Positions 50,792-60,905 of a DNA stretch of 64,000 nt are shown in pieces. Position numbers and translations under genes: made by a program. Every line of letters begins with the position of its first letter. Position 1 is the stretch's first letter. The notes beneath the pieces are model-generated. The model saw only the letters and a list, made by a program, of their open reading frames with translations, ran no database searches and was not told the origin of the DNA. Origin of the DNA: Enterococcus ratti (GTDB lineage Bacteria; Bacillota; Bacilli; Lactobacillales; Enterococcaceae); the NCBI RefSeq assembly GCF_001886195.1, contig NZ_JXLB01000010.1, forward strand, positions 1,141 to 65,140. The letters run 5' to 3'.

Positions 50792-50813
50792 ATGTCATAG
50801 AAAAAAATTCTCG

Positions 50814-50874
50814 AATAAACCGCTATTTGACGAAATCTGCTTCATTTTTTCATCAAATAGCGGTTTATTTCATA
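50814..50874 (+). terminator. terminator after the large membrane protein
   Basis: A perfect 17-bp stem (50814-50830 with 50853-50869), T-rich on the plus strand. Confidence 0.85.
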
Positions 50875-50941
50875 TAATTTATAGTAAATAGAATCGTTCC
50901 AGCTTCCTAAGAGTTACTTTTTAGTGATTGAAATGCGTTTT

Positions 50942-51109
50942 TTAATCTGGTCGTATTTCATGCAAAGGTTTGATGCGACCACCAATTTGTTTAGCAAAAG
51001 CCTCTGATTCTTTTTTTTCTTTGAAAATCAACAACTTATCTAGATCTTTTTCTCGCGTCCGGCAGCCAGTTTTATCAATGTAACCATGCAATACTTTTAC
51101 AACATACAT
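50942..51109 (-). CDS. small basic protein, unknown function
   Basis: A 55-residue protein starting MYVVKVLHGYIDKTGCRTREKD, with lysine-rich middle and a GGRIKPLHEIRPD tail. AGGTGA lies 5 bases before ATG 51109, so it is likely translated. There is no membrane segment. Probably a lone gene between convergent and divergent neighbours. Not recognised. Confidence 0.6.
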   Translation of the reverse strand: MYVVKVLHGYIDKTGCRTREKDLDKLLIFKEKKESEAFAKQIGGRIKPLHEIRPD

Positions 51110-51174
51110 AATAATCACCTGCTCTTTTCTCATAATTATACAAATTGAACAAACAAATACAAGAAAAAAGCCTG

Positions 51175-51235
51175 CATCTTTGACTTCTTTTAAGAAGTGG
51201 AAGAAAAAATCGCTAGGAAAAAGCAGATTGGGTGG
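51175..51235 (-). terminator. possible terminator of the thioesterase unit
   Basis: On the minus strand a hairpin around ACTTCTTAAAAGAAGT and a weaker outer CTGC/GCAG pairing precede GGCTTTTTTC. The fold is imperfect. Confidence 0.4.
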
Positions 51236-51242
51236 ATTTTAA

Positions 51243-51665
51243 TTATTCTACACATTCTTGAAATAAATGACCCAATTCTGGGATAACTTGATTAAGTTTA
51301 ACTAAGCGATGGTTTTTGGCAAGTAAAAAGCAATGGTTACTCGAGCCAGTTGCACGTAAGATTTCATCATTTGCCCCATAAATTTTATAGCTAAAATCTA
51401 ATTTGATGCCATTATAATGTTCGACTTTTGGTAAAATACGCACTACCTCTGCGTAGTGGATCATTTTTTTATATTGACAAGTGACTTCCAATACGGGAAT
51501 AACAATTCCGCATGTTTCAATTTTTTTATAGCTAAATCCCAAGTGATCTAATAAAGCAACGCGTGCTTCCTCCAACCAGCGAATGTAATTGCTGTGGTGG
51601 ATGACGCCCATTTGATCCGTTTCATAGTAAAAAGGTTCGCGAATGTATCCGTTAAATTCTTTCAT
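51243..51665 (-). CDS. acyl-CoA thioesterase (YbgC/FadM-like hotdog)
   Basis: A 140-residue single-hotdog protein. The active-site segment YETDQMGVIHHSNYIRWLEEARVALLDHLG has the conserved Asp and the 4-hydroxybenzoyl-CoA thioesterase pattern. It hydrolyses acyl-CoA thioesters; chain length is unknown. AAGGAG lies about 11 bases upstream. It follows the NAD(P)HX dehydratase gene by 21 bases and is probably cotranscribed with it. Confidence 0.87.
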   Translation of the reverse strand: MKEFNGYIREPFYYETDQMGVIHHSNYIRWLEEARVALLDHLGFSYKKIETCGIVIPVLEVTCQYKKMIHYAEVVRILPKVEHYNGIKLDFSYKIYGANDEILRATGSSNHCFLLAKNHRLVKLNQVIPELGHLFQECVE

Positions 51666-51686
51666 TTTACATAAAAACTCCTTGCT

Positions 51687-52520
51687 TCAATGATTTATTT
51701 GGCTGAAATAATGCATCCATTTAGGGATCTCTTGACTGATTTGTGTGGGTAAAACGACATATTGTTTTTTGGCTAGATGATTTCCGATAAAACTATGAAG
51801 ATAGACAGCTGCCGCAACTGTCTCATCGTTTTTAGGAAATTGTGCTAGGAAACTTGTAATCATCCCTGCTAGGGTATCACCAGTTCCTCCCGTAGCCATT
51901 GCAGCAGTTCCAGCTATGTTTTGATAGCAGCCTTTTTGACCATAAATTATGGTTTGATGACTTTTTAAAACGATTGTCGCTTTTAGCTGCTGTTGTTTCT
52001 TTCGATTGTTTTCAATAGTTTGTTCCTTGATTGCAAGAGAACTCATTCTTTGCCACTCCATTTGATGAGGCGTCATAATGGTTTGTTTTGGAAAAGGAAG
52101 TTGAAATTGTTTTTTTGCAAACAATGTCAACGCTGAACCATCCATTACTAGCCACTGATGACTTTGTTGGTTTTCTAAAGCTAATGTCAATAATTCCAAA
52201 CTTTTTGAAGAAGTTCCTAGCCCGGGACCAATCAGTAATACGTCCGCCGTTTTCATCACAGCCAGCACTTTTTCTTTATCTTGCCAATCTATACACATGG
52301 CTTCTGGTAAATGCGTGTGAAGCGGCACATGGTTACGACAATTGGTTATAACGGTAGTTAAACCAGCTCCGCTGTTGACAGTGGCTAAAGCACTCATGAT
52401 AATAGCTCCACCATAATGCTCATTGCCACCAATTAAAACGGTTCGACCAAATGTTCCTTTATGTGATTCTAAAGGGCGTGGTGTAATGACTTTTTGCACT
52501 AAATGTTCATCTATTAACAA
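51687..52520 (-). CDS. nnrD: ADP-dependent NAD(P)H-hydrate dehydratase
   Basis: A 277-residue ribokinase-fold repair enzyme (CARKD type) that dehydrates damaged NAD(P)HX with ADP. Motifs are GTFGRTVLIGGNEHYGGAIIMSA, LLIGPGLG, MTPHQMEWQRM, and NIAGTAAMATGGTGDTLAGMI. The epimerase domain (NnrE) fused in many bacteria is missing here. The start is TTG 52520 with GGGGAA upstream. Confidence 0.92.
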   Translation of the reverse strand: MLIDEHLVQKVITPRPLESHKGTFGRTVLIGGNEHYGGAIIMSALATVNSGAGLTTVITNCRNHVPLHTHLPEAMCIDWQDKEKVLAVMKTADVLLIGPGLGTSSKSLELLTLALENQQSHQWLVMDGSALTLFAKKQFQLPFPKQTIMTPHQMEWQRMSSLAIKEQTIENNRKKQQQLKATIVLKSHQTIIYGQKGCYQNIAGTAAMATGGTGDTLAGMITSFLAQFPKNDETVAAAVYLHSFIGNHLAKKQYVVLPTQISQEIPKWMHYFSQINH

Positions 52521-52716
52521 CTAATTCCCCACCTTGTATATTAATATGAGATCACTAATAAGTGATGCTATATTCAAATTACTCTTTCATGTATTATAAC
52601 TTAATATTTAGAAATAATGACAAAGTAGATGATCTGTGGTCCATTTTTTTAAAAGTTTTTTTTCGGCAACTTATGGTATGATGAATAGGTAGACTAATGA
52701 GTGGAGGATTGATGTT

Positions 52717-54135
52717 ATGACAATCAATTGGCAAAAAGAAGTAGAAGCACGCAAAGAAGAGCTGCTTGAAGACTTAAAAAACCTTCTACGTGTAAATAGT
52801 GAACGGGATGATTCAAAAGCGACATCTGATGCACCTTTTGGACCTGGACCTCGAGATGCACTAAAACATATGTTAGCATATGGCAAACGAGATGGCTTTG
52901 TCGTAAAAAACGTTGATAACTATGCAGGGCATATTGATCTTGGTGAGGGTGAGGAAACGTTAGGTATTTTTGGACACATGGACGTTGTACCAGCTGGTGA
53001 TGGTTGGGCTACCGATCCTTATGAACCAGTGATCAAAGACGGTAAAATCTTTGCACGTGGCTCAAGCGATGACAAAGGACCTAGTATGGCTGCTTATTAT
53101 GCAATGAAAATTATCAAAGAATTAAACTTAAAATTATCTAAAAAAGTACGCTTTGTAGTCGGTAGTGACGAAGAAAGTGGCTGGGGTGACATGGCTTATT
53201 ATTTTGAACATGAAAAGAAACCGGACTTCGGGTTTTCACCGGATGCAGAGTTTCCTATTATTAATGGCGAAAAAGGAAATGTTTCTTTGGCATTGCGGTT
53301 TAAAGGGGATAATGCCGGCGATTATGTCTTAAAATCATTCGTTTCAGGTTTGCGTGAAAATATGGTACCGGGAACTGCTACGGCAACCCTTGAAGTACCT
53401 AACGAAGAAGCAGCTGTTCAAATGGAAGAAGCTTTTTATCGTTTTGTCGAAGCAAATCCGGTAAGTGGTTCAATTGAAGCAGAAAATACCTACGTTAAAA
53501 TTGAATTGGTAGGAAAAGGAGCTCATGGAGCTAGCCCGCAATCAGGAATCAATGCTGGCTCCTTCTTAGCTTTGTTCTTAGACAAGTATCAATTTATTGG
53601 TTCTGCCAAACAATTCATTCATGTAGCCACAGCTTATGTGCACGAAGATTTTTATGGGCAAAAAATTGGTGTAGCACATGAAGATGAAAAAATGGGTAAA
53701 TTAACTATGAATGCTGGACTTTTTTTCTTTAAAGAAAACGGTACAGAAAAAGAAAACTTTATTAATTTGAATTTCCGTTTTCCAAAAGGAATCACAGTGG
53801 ATGAGTTAGAACATACGCTTTTTACTCTTATGAAAGAAGAAGGAGCGTCTGTTACTCGAGGTGAACGGGTAATGGAGCCGCATTATGTGCCAATGGAAGA
53901 CCCATTAGTCGCTACTTTACTACAAGTATATGAAGACCATACAGGCGAAAAAGGCTATGAACAAATTATCGGCGGAGGAACTTATGGCCGTCTATTAAAA
54001 CGAGGCGTAGCCTATGGTGCTATGTTTCCTAATTATACAGATACAATGCACCAAGCGAATGAATTTATGAGTCTAGATGACTTATTCCGTGCAACGGCAA
54101 TTTATGCCGATGCCATCTACCGTTTGGCAAAATAA
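52717..54135 (+). CDS. pepV: dipeptidase PepV
   Basis: A 472-residue M20 zinc peptidase that cleaves dipeptides in the cytoplasm. Metal and catalytic segments are GIFGHMDVVPAGDGW, GSSDDKGPSMAAYYAM, GSDEESGWGDMAYY, and the lid domain GKGAHGASPQSGINAG, ending GGGTYGRLLKRG and TMHQANEFMSLDDL. GGAGG lies before the ATG. The gene has its own terminator. Confidence 0.97.
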   Translation: MTINWQKEVEARKEELLEDLKNLLRVNSERDDSKATSDAPFGPGPRDALKHMLAYGKRDGFVVKNVDNYAGHIDLGEGEETLGIFGHMDVVPAGDGWATDPYEPVIKDGKIFARGSSDDKGPSMAAYYAMKIIKELNLKLSKKVRFVVGSDEESGWGDMAYYFEHEKKPDFGFSPDAEFPIINGEKGNVSLALRFKGDNAGDYVLKSFVSGLRENMVPGTATATLEVPNEEAAVQMEEAFYRFVEANPVSGSIEAENTYVKIELVGKGAHGASPQSGINAGSFLALFLDKYQFIGSAKQFIHVATAYVHEDFYGQKIGVAHEDEKMGKLTMNAGLFFFKENGTEKENFINLNFRFPKGITVDELEHTLFTLMKEEGASVTRGERVMEPHYVPMEDPLVATLLQVYEDHTGEKGYEQIIGGGTYGRLLKRGVAYGAMFPNYTDTMHQANEFMSLDDLFRATAIYADAIYRLAK

Positions 54136-54251
54136 AAGTTGTTTAAAATCATGCTAATTCAACCTATATCCTTGTTCTAAAAGGCTATTTTTGAAAAAGG
54201 ATGATTGAAAAAGTGATGAAAACTGAATAAAAGTGAAATTGAATCGGGAAC

Positions 54252-54301
54252 TTGGCGGGATATTCCTACTGGAAATAGTAGAAAATCCCGCCAGTTTTTT
54301 T
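54252..54301 (+). terminator. terminator after pepV
   Basis: Arms TTGGCGGGAT / ATCCCGCCAG (54252-54261 with 54285-54294, one G-U) with further inner pairing, then seven T. Confidence 0.92.
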
Positions 54302-54625
54302 GCCTAATTTGTGGATAATCTAGCTTCCATTATACCAATGATATTTGATGTTGTTTCGTCTTTTACATGCGTGTAATGCTCGGTCATTGTTTTGTTGCGA
54401 TTCTTAATGTATTGATGCCATATAAATAGTTAAAAAAGCTAATTTGGGTGGTATAAATAATTAGTTTAAAATAAATTTACTGTTTACACTTTACATACTC
54501 AATAAAAAATTAAAGGGCGCAGTCACAAAAATGTCCAAAAAACTTTTTTGAAAGAAAAATTAGCGAAAAAAGAAGAATTGCTTATGTTATAATCAAATAA
54601 TTGATAAGAAAAAGGAGTGAAAAAA
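54302..54625. other. intergenic region before the second coiled-coil gene
   Basis: AT-rich. A TATAAT at about 54588 could be the -10 box of the next gene; no matching -35 was found. Nothing else is seen. Confidence 0.4.
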
Positions 54626-55759
54626 ATGGTAGATGATATCCGGAAACAGCAAGAATTAGTAGAAGATTTGTATCAAAAATGGGTTTCTTTTCCCATATTA
54701 TCTCAGAGCGAGGAAAAAAGTGTAATAGAAAAAAAGTATTTGAAAGCCTCGTCTGGATTGGCAAAGATGAAAGCTTTGAATCCCCACGTAGATAGCAAAA
54801 AGAAACCTTCAGAAGAGATAAGTTATAGCAAAAAAATAGAAGTAAATTTAGAAGATTCAAAAGTTCAACAACCAATAGAAAATATCGTAGTTTTAGAAAC
54901 TAATAAAAATTTAGAAAAAGAGGAATTTCTTGAGCCGATCTATTCTCAACCAATATATACCGATTTGAAAGGACTGAAAGATCAAAATTTTACTTTGATG
55001 GATAGGATAGATAATTTAGAAAAAGCAAGGCAAGAATTAAGTACGGAGTTAACTGCCCTAAATAACAAAATTAGTGAAATAAAAAATCTTTTTGAGGGGT
55101 TGAAAGTAGTTAATGATCGGCAAAATAAAATTCAATATGACATAAAGAATTCACAAAAGAAAAAAGAATCTTTAATGTTAGCATTTGAATTAAAAAATAA
55201 CAGAATAAAAAAAATTAAATCATCCTTTAAATTATTGTTGGTTAATTTTTTTACTAGAGAAAAATCAAAGTTGAAGAAAGAAATAAACGAAGTAACAGCT
55301 GGAATAAAAAAATGCGATGAAAATTTAGAAAAATGTGAAAATAAACAAGCAAATTTACATAGTCAAAAAGAAAATTACCAGAAAAAATTGGAGGGGTTGG
55401 GAGAGAATTTTACAAAGGCGGCAGCTTTTGAGGCTTTTGGCGAAAAATTAAAAATAGTTAGTGAAAGGTTGCATAATTTAAAACGAGATTGGCGATGGGT
55501 ATATAAACAATTACCTAATAGTGTCGAAGAGAAGGTGGTGAAACAAATGGATGATTTGTTTCACCGTATAGAAAAAGATCAAATAGATTGTAAAGATGGG
55601 ATGCGAAGATCAAGCGAGTTAAAAAAATTAAACATACCAGAAAAAGATCTAAAAAAAATGAACGCTTTAGTAAAAAAAGAGGAAATCCATAATAAAATGG
55701 AGCCTAAAATAGCTTCTTTAAAGAAAAATTACCCGCGTATTGAAAATAATAGAGAATAA
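54626..55759 (+). CDS. coiled-coil protein of unknown function (hinge family)
   Basis: A 377-residue, highly charged cytoplasmic protein with long heptad-like stretches at about 110-180 and 200-260. A short hydrophobic hinge between the coils (RIKKIKSSFKLLLVNFFTREKSKLKKEI) matches in plan the hinges of the genes at 23.8 and 56.4 kb. AAGGAG lies 9 bases before ATG 54626; a GTG right after the site is less likely. It has no known domain that I recognise. It could be a structural or toxin-delivery adaptor, but nothing proves it. Confidence 0.65.
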   Translation: MVDDIRKQQELVEDLYQKWVSFPILSQSEEKSVIEKKYLKASSGLAKMKALNPHVDSKKKPSEEISYSKKIEVNLEDSKVQQPIENIVVLETNKNLEKEEFLEPIYSQPIYTDLKGLKDQNFTLMDRIDNLEKARQELSTELTALNNKISEIKNLFEGLKVVNDRQNKIQYDIKNSQKKKESLMLAFELKNNRIKKIKSSFKLLLVNFFTREKSKLKKEINEVTAGIKKCDENLEKCENKQANLHSQKENYQKKLEGLGENFTKAAAFEAFGEKLKIVSERLHNLKRDWRWVYKQLPNSVEEKVVKQMDDLFHRIEKDQIDCKDGMRRSSELKKLNIPEKDLKKMNALVKKEEIHNKMEPKIASLKKNYPRIENNRE

Positions 55760-55761
55760 AA

Positions 55762-55812
55762 AACAAATGTATTATATTTGCTAACCTCAAATATGATACA
55801 TTTGTTTTTTTT
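55762..55812 (+). terminator. terminator after the coiled-coil gene
   Basis: Arms ACAAATGTA / TACATTTGT plus inner ATATTTG / CAAATAT pairing, followed by a T run. Confidence 0.85.
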
Positions 55813-56108
55813 GTTATTGGTCTTTTTTAATCTAGAAATACATTATAAAATTTGAAAACAAATTGATGACATAAAAAAACGTGATGACATTTAGTTATAT
55901 CAAGTGAACATAAAAATTAAATTTTAAAATAAAGAGAAAAATGAATGATAAGAGAATATTAATAAAAGATATATGACGAATATATGAAACATATTTTACG
56001 TATCATAAAGAAATTATCAGAAATTCTCAACAAGGAAAATTATTAATAAATAATGATAAAATATATATGTTATTATAATAATATAAAAAGAATAGGAGTG
56101 GAATAACA
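55813..56108. other. AT-rich region before the third coiled-coil locus
   Basis: Very AT-rich; TATAAT-like strings near 56073-56080 may be the -10 box. No gene was seen. Confidence 0.4.
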
Positions 56109-56390
56109 ATGTCAAGACATTCAGAAGATGAAATGGAAATGTATTACAGAGAAAAGCCTAAAGACGAATTATACAGTGAAAAAGAATTAGCATCAATGGA
56201 TCGCTACATCGAAAAAGCACAAAGAAAATTTGATGTGCAAGGAGGAGAAAAAAATGAAAAACATTTAGATGAGTTGAAAGCTAGCAAAAATGAAAAGTAT
56301 AAACATAACGAAAATGTTTTAAAAATATGGGAAGAAGAAGCGACAAAAAAACGAGAAAAAAATCAAAAAAGAGATGAAAATTATAAGTAA
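56109..56390 (+). CDS. small highly charged protein, unknown function
   Basis: A 93-residue, lysine- and glutamate-rich helical protein starting MSRHSEDEMEMYYREKPKDE. TAGGAG is well placed before the ATG. It has no membrane segment or known motif. The next frame follows in the same reading frame after a single TAA and one codon, so this may be the N-terminal part of a longer, interrupted protein. Confidence 0.6.
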   Translation: MSRHSEDEMEMYYREKPKDELYSEKELASMDRYIEKAQRKFDVQGGEKNEKHLDELKASKNEKYKHNENVLKIWEEEATKKREKNQKRDENYK

Positions 56391-56405
56391 TTTTTGACTA
56401 AAAGA

Positions 56406-56849
56406 ATGGAAAAAGAACCCTATCAAAAGATAGATGAAATAACAACTAAGGTGAACACCTATGTTGAAAAATTGGAAGGAATTTTAGGACAGATAGAAAA
56501 AACTCTTCATTCTCCAATTAAGTTAACTGATGATAAAACAAGTTCCATTCAGCAATTAGATGATAATATTAAGGAATTAGAATCGTTAGAAAAAGATATT
56601 CAAAAAGATAGCAAGAAAGTAGATAAATTAAATAAAGCTTGTCAAATTAAAGAAAAAAAAATCAGCAGTATTAACAGATCTCCCTTTAAAAGAGTGATTA
56701 GTCTTTTTACAGGAGAAAAAAATTCTAGAAGAAATAAAGACAACAGTTTATCTTGGATTTTTCTTATAAAATTTCAAAAAATGGAGCGAAACACATCAGA
56801 AGTTAAGGCTTGCTATGTGCAAGCTTACGTAAGAAAAAGCAAACAATAA
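56406..56849 (+). pseudogene. coiled-coil hinge-family remnant lacking a ribosome site
   Basis: About 147 codons in the same frame as the preceding small gene, from which it is parted by TAA at 56388-56390. No ribosome site precedes ATG 56406 or the upstream TTG 56394. It has a coiled start (KIDEITTKVNTYVEKLEGILGQIEKTL) and the hinge KKISSINRSPFKRVISLFTGEKN, like the 54.6 kb protein. After the A7 run at about 56718 the zero frame loses the charged pattern, while the +1 frame reads EKKILEEIKTTV, as expected for the family, and then soon stops. Stop plus frameshift suggest decay; readthrough or reinitiation is the alternative. Confidence 0.5.
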
Positions 56850-57138
56850 TCAACTAAAGGTCATCTGGGTAAAAAGAAGGAAGCGTTGTGGTAGAAAATT
56901 TCCAATACTTTCTTAGTAATGAAAAAAATTATAAGATTTTCTTAAGTCTAAACAGCCTGTTTAAATTTAAGTAACTCTAAAGAAAAAGTAAGTTGATTGA
57001 TTGAATAGAACATTAAAAATCGCTTTACAAAGGGATTTTTCTGACTTTATCTTTCATAAAAATGGATCAGTAATTTTAGGAGAGAACGTTCGGATTTTAG
57101 TAAAAAAAAGAAGAATTAAAAAAAATTCTTTTTTTTTT
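56850..57138. other. intergenic region before the tyrS promoter
   Basis: No gene. A weak A/T-only hairpin (AGAATT / AATTCT, about 57113-57128) followed by T runs may end the upstream transcript. Confidence 0.35.
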
Positions 57139-57167
57139 TATTGACAAAGAAAAAATAACGTTCTATG
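57139..57167 (+). promoter_or_regulatory. tyrS promoter
   Basis: The -35 TTGACA (57139-57144) and -10 TATGAT (57162-57167) are exactly 17 bases apart, a near-consensus vegetative promoter placing the RNA start at about 57174. Confidence 0.9.
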
Positions 57168-57185
57168 ATAGACACATGTTAAATA

Positions 57186-57414
57186 GATAACAGGCGATGA
57201 TTAAAACGAAGTAGTTATTAAAGCCAATGTTTCAGAAAGCTAGTGGTTGTTGAAAACTAGTACATGCTTTAAAACGAATTACATTTTAGGAGCCTATGGC
57301 ATGATTGCCACGCGACAGCGTTAAATGTTTGAGTGATATGTTTAGCTAAAAACATATAAAATGGGTGGTACCGCGATAATTCGTCCCTTGGTTAGTAAAC
57401 CAAGGGATTTTTTG
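57186..57414 (+). promoter_or_regulatory. tyrosine T-box riboswitch
   Basis: The conserved T-box core GGGTGGTACCGCG (57363-57375) is followed by the terminator TCCCTTGGTT / AACCAAGGGA (57384-57393 with 57398-57407) and a T run. Stem I can be drawn from AGGC (57193) to GCCT (57292). A TAC at 57280-57282, followed by A, is the likely tyrosine specifier. Uncharged tRNA-Tyr would prevent termination and raise tyrS expression. The specifier position is my reading of the fold. Confidence 0.9.
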
Positions 57415-57485
57415 TTGTCATCACTTTAAAATTAGCGTGCTAGCAGGTTCCTGCTTTCATAAAAAATTATACGGAGGGCTTTAAA

Positions 57486-58742
57486 ATGAATATTATCGAT
57501 GAATTAACATGGCGCGATGCCATTAATCAGCAAACAAACGAAGAAAGACTTCGTGAACTTGTTGAAGAAAAGAGTATTTCACTTTATTGTGGAGTTGATC
57601 CAACTGGCGACTCCATGCACATTGGACATTTGATTCCATTTATGATGATGAAACGATTCCAATTGGCAGGCCATCATCCATATATTCTTATTGGTGGCGG
57701 AACCGGAACAATCGGCGACCCAAGTGGTCGCAAAACAGAACGTGTATTACAAACGATGGAACAAGTACAGCACAATGTAGAAGCGTTATCTAATCAAATG
57801 AGAAAATTATTTGGAAAAGATGCAAATATTACTTTTGTGAATAACTACGATTGGCTCTCAAACATCTCATTGCTTGGATTTTTACGCGATTACGGTAAAA
57901 ACTTCAACATCAATACGATGTTAGCAAAAGATATCGTTGCAAGTCGTTTAGAAGTAGGAATTTCATTTACAGAATTCACTTATCAGATTTTACAGTCTAT
58001 CGACTTCTTACATTTATACAAAACTTTTGATGTACAATTACAAATTGGTGGCGCCGATCAGTGGGGAAACATCACTGCGGGACTGGATTTAATCCGTAAA
58101 TTAGAAGGTCCGGAAGCAGAAGCATTCGGTTTAACGATCCCACTGATGTTAAAAGCCGATGGTACAAAATTTGGTAAAACGGCCGGTGGCGCCATTTGGT
58201 TAGACCCTGAAAAAACATCCCCATTTGAATTCTACCAATTCTGGTTGAATCAAGATGACCGAGATGTTGTAAAATACCTGAAATTCTTTACTTTCTTATC
58301 TCAAGAAGAAATTAATGAACTAGCGAAGAAAGTTAAAACAGAACCTGAAAAGCGCGAAGCACAACGACGCTTAGCAGAAGAAGTAACAACCTTTGTTCAT
58401 AGTGAAGAAGACTTGAAAGAAGCACAAAAAATAACAGAAGCATTATTCTCTGGAAATATCAAAGAATTAAATGCAGCAGAAATTGCGCAAGGATTTGGTA
58501 AAATGCCAAACGTTGAAATTTCAAGTACACCTGAAAATATTGTGGAATTACTTGTTTCCACAAATATTGAACCATCTAAACGTCAAGCACGTGAAGATGT
58601 TTCAAATGGAGCTATAAGTATTAACGGTGACCGCGTTACCGATTTAAATTTTGTCATAGATCCATCAAAAGAATTTGATGGTAAGTTTGTGGTTATTCGA
58701 AAGGGTAAAAAGAATTACTTTTTGGCCAAAGTAATTGATTAG
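57486..58742 (+). CDS. tyrS: tyrosyl-tRNA synthetase
   Basis: A 418-residue class I synthetase. The HIGH-type motif is SMHIGHLIPF, the KMSKS-type loop is DGTKFGKTAGG, the tyrosine pocket is in QIGGADQWGNI, and a C-terminal S4 domain covers about 350-418. ACGGAGGG precedes the ATG. It is under a T-box and stands beside the decarboxylase genes, as in enterococcal tyramine loci, where it links protein synthesis to tyrosine supply. A second housekeeping tyrS may exist elsewhere. Confidence 0.97.
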   Translation: MNIIDELTWRDAINQQTNEERLRELVEEKSISLYCGVDPTGDSMHIGHLIPFMMMKRFQLAGHHPYILIGGGTGTIGDPSGRKTERVLQTMEQVQHNVEALSNQMRKLFGKDANITFVNNYDWLSNISLLGFLRDYGKNFNINTMLAKDIVASRLEVGISFTEFTYQILQSIDFLHLYKTFDVQLQIGGADQWGNITAGLDLIRKLEGPEAEAFGLTIPLMLKADGTKFGKTAGGAIWLDPEKTSPFEFYQFWLNQDDRDVVKYLKFFTFLSQEEINELAKKVKTEPEKREAQRRLAEEVTTFVHSEEDLKEAQKITEALFSGNIKELNAAEIAQGFGKMPNVEISSTPENIVELLVSTNIEPSKRQAREDVSNGAISINGDRVTDLNFVIDPSKEFDGKFVVIRKGKKNYFLAKVID

Positions 58743-58848
58743 AATTTAGTAATTTTTTGACTTGAAAAATGTTAATACTATTACAAAATTCCAATTTTGA
58801 GACCCATCCTAAAAGGCGAGCGCTGTGTCTCGTTAATACAAACTTTGC

Positions 58849-58882
58849 GAGGAAATTTACAATTGTAAATTTCCTCCTTTTT
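58849..58882 (+). terminator. terminator after tyrS
   Basis: A 28-base perfect palindrome (58849-58876, arm GAGGAAATTTAC) followed by CTTTTT. It separates tyrS from the decarboxylase transcript. Confidence 0.85.
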
Positions 58883-58961
58883 GTTAATTTTTTCAAATGT
58901 GTACACAATTTATACAACCGTTGATTATTATAAAATGATTAAAAAATTGCTTGTGATCAAG

Positions 58962-58990
58962 TTTACAGAAATAAAAAACAGGTGTAATGT
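58962..58990 (+). promoter_or_regulatory. tyrosine decarboxylase promoter
   Basis: TTTACA (58962-58967) and TAATGT (58985-58990) are 17 bases apart, about 40 bases before AGGAGGG and the start codon. The -10 box is imperfect, which would allow activation, for instance by acid and tyrosine. Confidence 0.55.
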
Positions 58991-59030
58991 AGTGCACGAC
59001 AAAATTTAAATCTTTTTAGGAGGGTTTCAC

Positions 59031-60905
59031 ATGGAATCATTGTCAAATGAATTGAACCTAAATGCTCTATTTATCGGGGACAAAGCTGAGAATGGCCAAC
59101 TCTATAAAGCGATGTTAAACGATTTAGTAGATGAACATTTAGGCTGGCGACAAAACTACATGCCTCAAGACATGCCTATTATTACGCCAGAAGAACGAAA
59201 CAGTGCAAGCTTTGAAAACACTGTAAATAAAACAAAAGATGTTTTATCAGAAATTTCGGCACGTATGCGTACTCACTCAGTACCTTGGCATACTGCAGGA
59301 CGCTACTGGGGTCACATGAACTCTGAAACGTTGATGCCATCTTTACTAGCGTATAATTTCGCAATGTTATGGAATGGAAACAATGTTGCTTACGAATCTT
59401 CTCCGGCAACAAGCCAAATGGAAGAAGAAGTAGGTTTAGAATTTGCAAAATTAATGAGCTATAAAGATGGCTGGGGACACATTGTTGCAGATGGTTCTTT
59501 AGCAAATCTAGAAGGTCTTTGGTATGCACGTAACATCAAATCGTTGCCTCTTGCGATGAAAGAAGTAGCACCTGAATTAGTTGAAGGAAAAAGCGATTGG
59601 GAATTGATGAACATGCCTACACAAGAAATTATGGATTTGTTAGACAGCGTTCCGGAAAAAATTGATGACATTAAAGCACATTCTGCACGTAGTGGAAAAC
59701 ATCTAGAAAAATTAGGAAAATGGTTAGTACCGCAAACAAAACACTACTCATGGTTAAAAGCTGCGGATATTATCGGCGTTGGTTTAGATCAAGTGATTCC
59801 TGTACCTGTTGACCATAATTATCGTATGGATATCAACGAACTTGAAAAAATTATTCGTGGTTTAGCCGCTGAAAAAACACCAGTTTTAGGTGTTGTCGGG
59901 GTTGTTGGCTCAACAGAAGAAGGAGCAATTGACGGCATTGATAAAATTGTAGCATTGCGTCGTGTGTTAGAAAAAGACGGTATTTATTTTTACTTGCATG
60001 TTGATGCCGCTTATGGCGGATATGGTCGTGCAATTTTCTTAGATGAAGATGATAACTTCATTTCTTTTGAAGATTTAAAAAACGTTCACGAAAAGTATCA
60101 TGTCTTTACTGAAAATAAAAACTATATTTTAGAAGAAGTGCACAGTGCATATAAAGCAATTGAAGAAGCAGAATCTGTTACAATTGATCCGCATAAAATG
60201 GGCTATGTTCCTTACTCTGCGGGGGGTATCGTGATCAAAGACGTACGTATGAGAGATGTTATTTCTTACTTTGCTACTTACGTATTTGAAAAAGGAGCAG
60301 ATATTCCAGCTTTATTAGGTGCCTACATCTTAGAAGGATCAAAGGCAGGAGCAACTGCTGCTAGTGTTTGGGCTGCTCATCACGTATTACCGTTAAATGT
60401 AACTGGATATGGGAAATTGATGGGTGCTTCTATTGAAGGAGCACATCGTTTCTACAACTTCTTACAAAGCTTATCATTTAAAGTGGGCGACAAAGAAATT
60501 GAAGTGCATCCATTAACTTATCCAGATTTCAATATGGTAGACTACGTATTTAAAGAAAAAGGCAACAATGATTTAGTTGCTATGAATCAATTGAATCATG
60601 ATGTTTATGATTACTCTTCATATGTCAAAGGAAGCATTTATGGCAATGAATTCTTGACTTCACATACTGATTTTGCTATTCCTGACTATGGCAACAGCCC
60701 ATTACAATTTGTTAATCAATTAGGTTTTTCAGATGAAGAATGGAGACGTGCAGGAAAAGTGACTGTTCTACGTGCGAGTGTCATGACGCCATACATGAAT
60801 AAAGAAGAAAACTTTGAAGAATATGCTGAAAAGATTAAAGTAGCTCTTCAAGAAAAATTGGAAAAAATCTACGCAAATCAAGCATTAGCAAGCGAAGCCA
60901 AATAA
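59031..60905 (+). CDS. tdcA: tyrosine decarboxylase
   Basis: A 624-residue PLP enzyme of group II, converting tyrosine to tyramine and CO2. The cofactor lysine is in [19 protein letters not shown], with the aspartate region [14 protein letters not shown] and the substrate region [21 protein letters not shown]. Length and sequence are those of enterococcal TyrDC. The reaction consumes a proton, so with the antiporter it protects from acid and makes proton motive force. AGGAGGG precedes the ATG. Confidence 0.97.
   Translation: MESLSNELNLNALFIGDKAENGQLYKAMLNDLVDEHLGWRQNYMPQDMPIITPEERNSASFENTVNKTKDVLSEISARMRTHSVPWHTAGRYWGHMNSETLMPSLLAYNFAMLWNGNNVAYESSPATSQMEEEVGLEFAKLMSYKDGWGHIVADGSLANLEGLWYARNIKSLPLAMKEVAPELVEGKSDWELMNMPTQEIMDLLDSVPEKIDDIKAHSARSGKHLEKLGKWLVPQTKHYSWLKAADIIGVGLDQVIPVPVDHNYRMDINELEKIIRGLAAEKTPVLGVVGVVGSTEEGAIDGIDKIVALRRVLEKDGIYFYLHVDAAYGGYGRAIFLDEDDNFISFEDLKNVHEKYHVFTENKNYILEEVHSAYKAIEEAESVTIDPHKMGYVPYSAGGIVIKDVRMRDVISYFATYVFEKGADIPALLGAYILEGSKAGATAASVWAAHHVLPLNVTGYGKLMGASIEGAHRFYNFLQSLSFKVGDKEIEVHPLTYPDFNMVDYVFKEKGNNDLVAMNQLNHDVYDYSSYVKGSIYGNEFLTSHTDFAIPDYGNSPLQFVNQLGFSDEEWRRAGKVTVLRASVMTPYMNKEENFEEYAEKIKVALQEKLEKIYANQALASEAK

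Noticed and set aside
58849-58876. Long palindrome considered as a regulator site for the decarboxylase gene
   Set aside because: It lies right after tyrS and runs into CTTTTT, so termination explains it.
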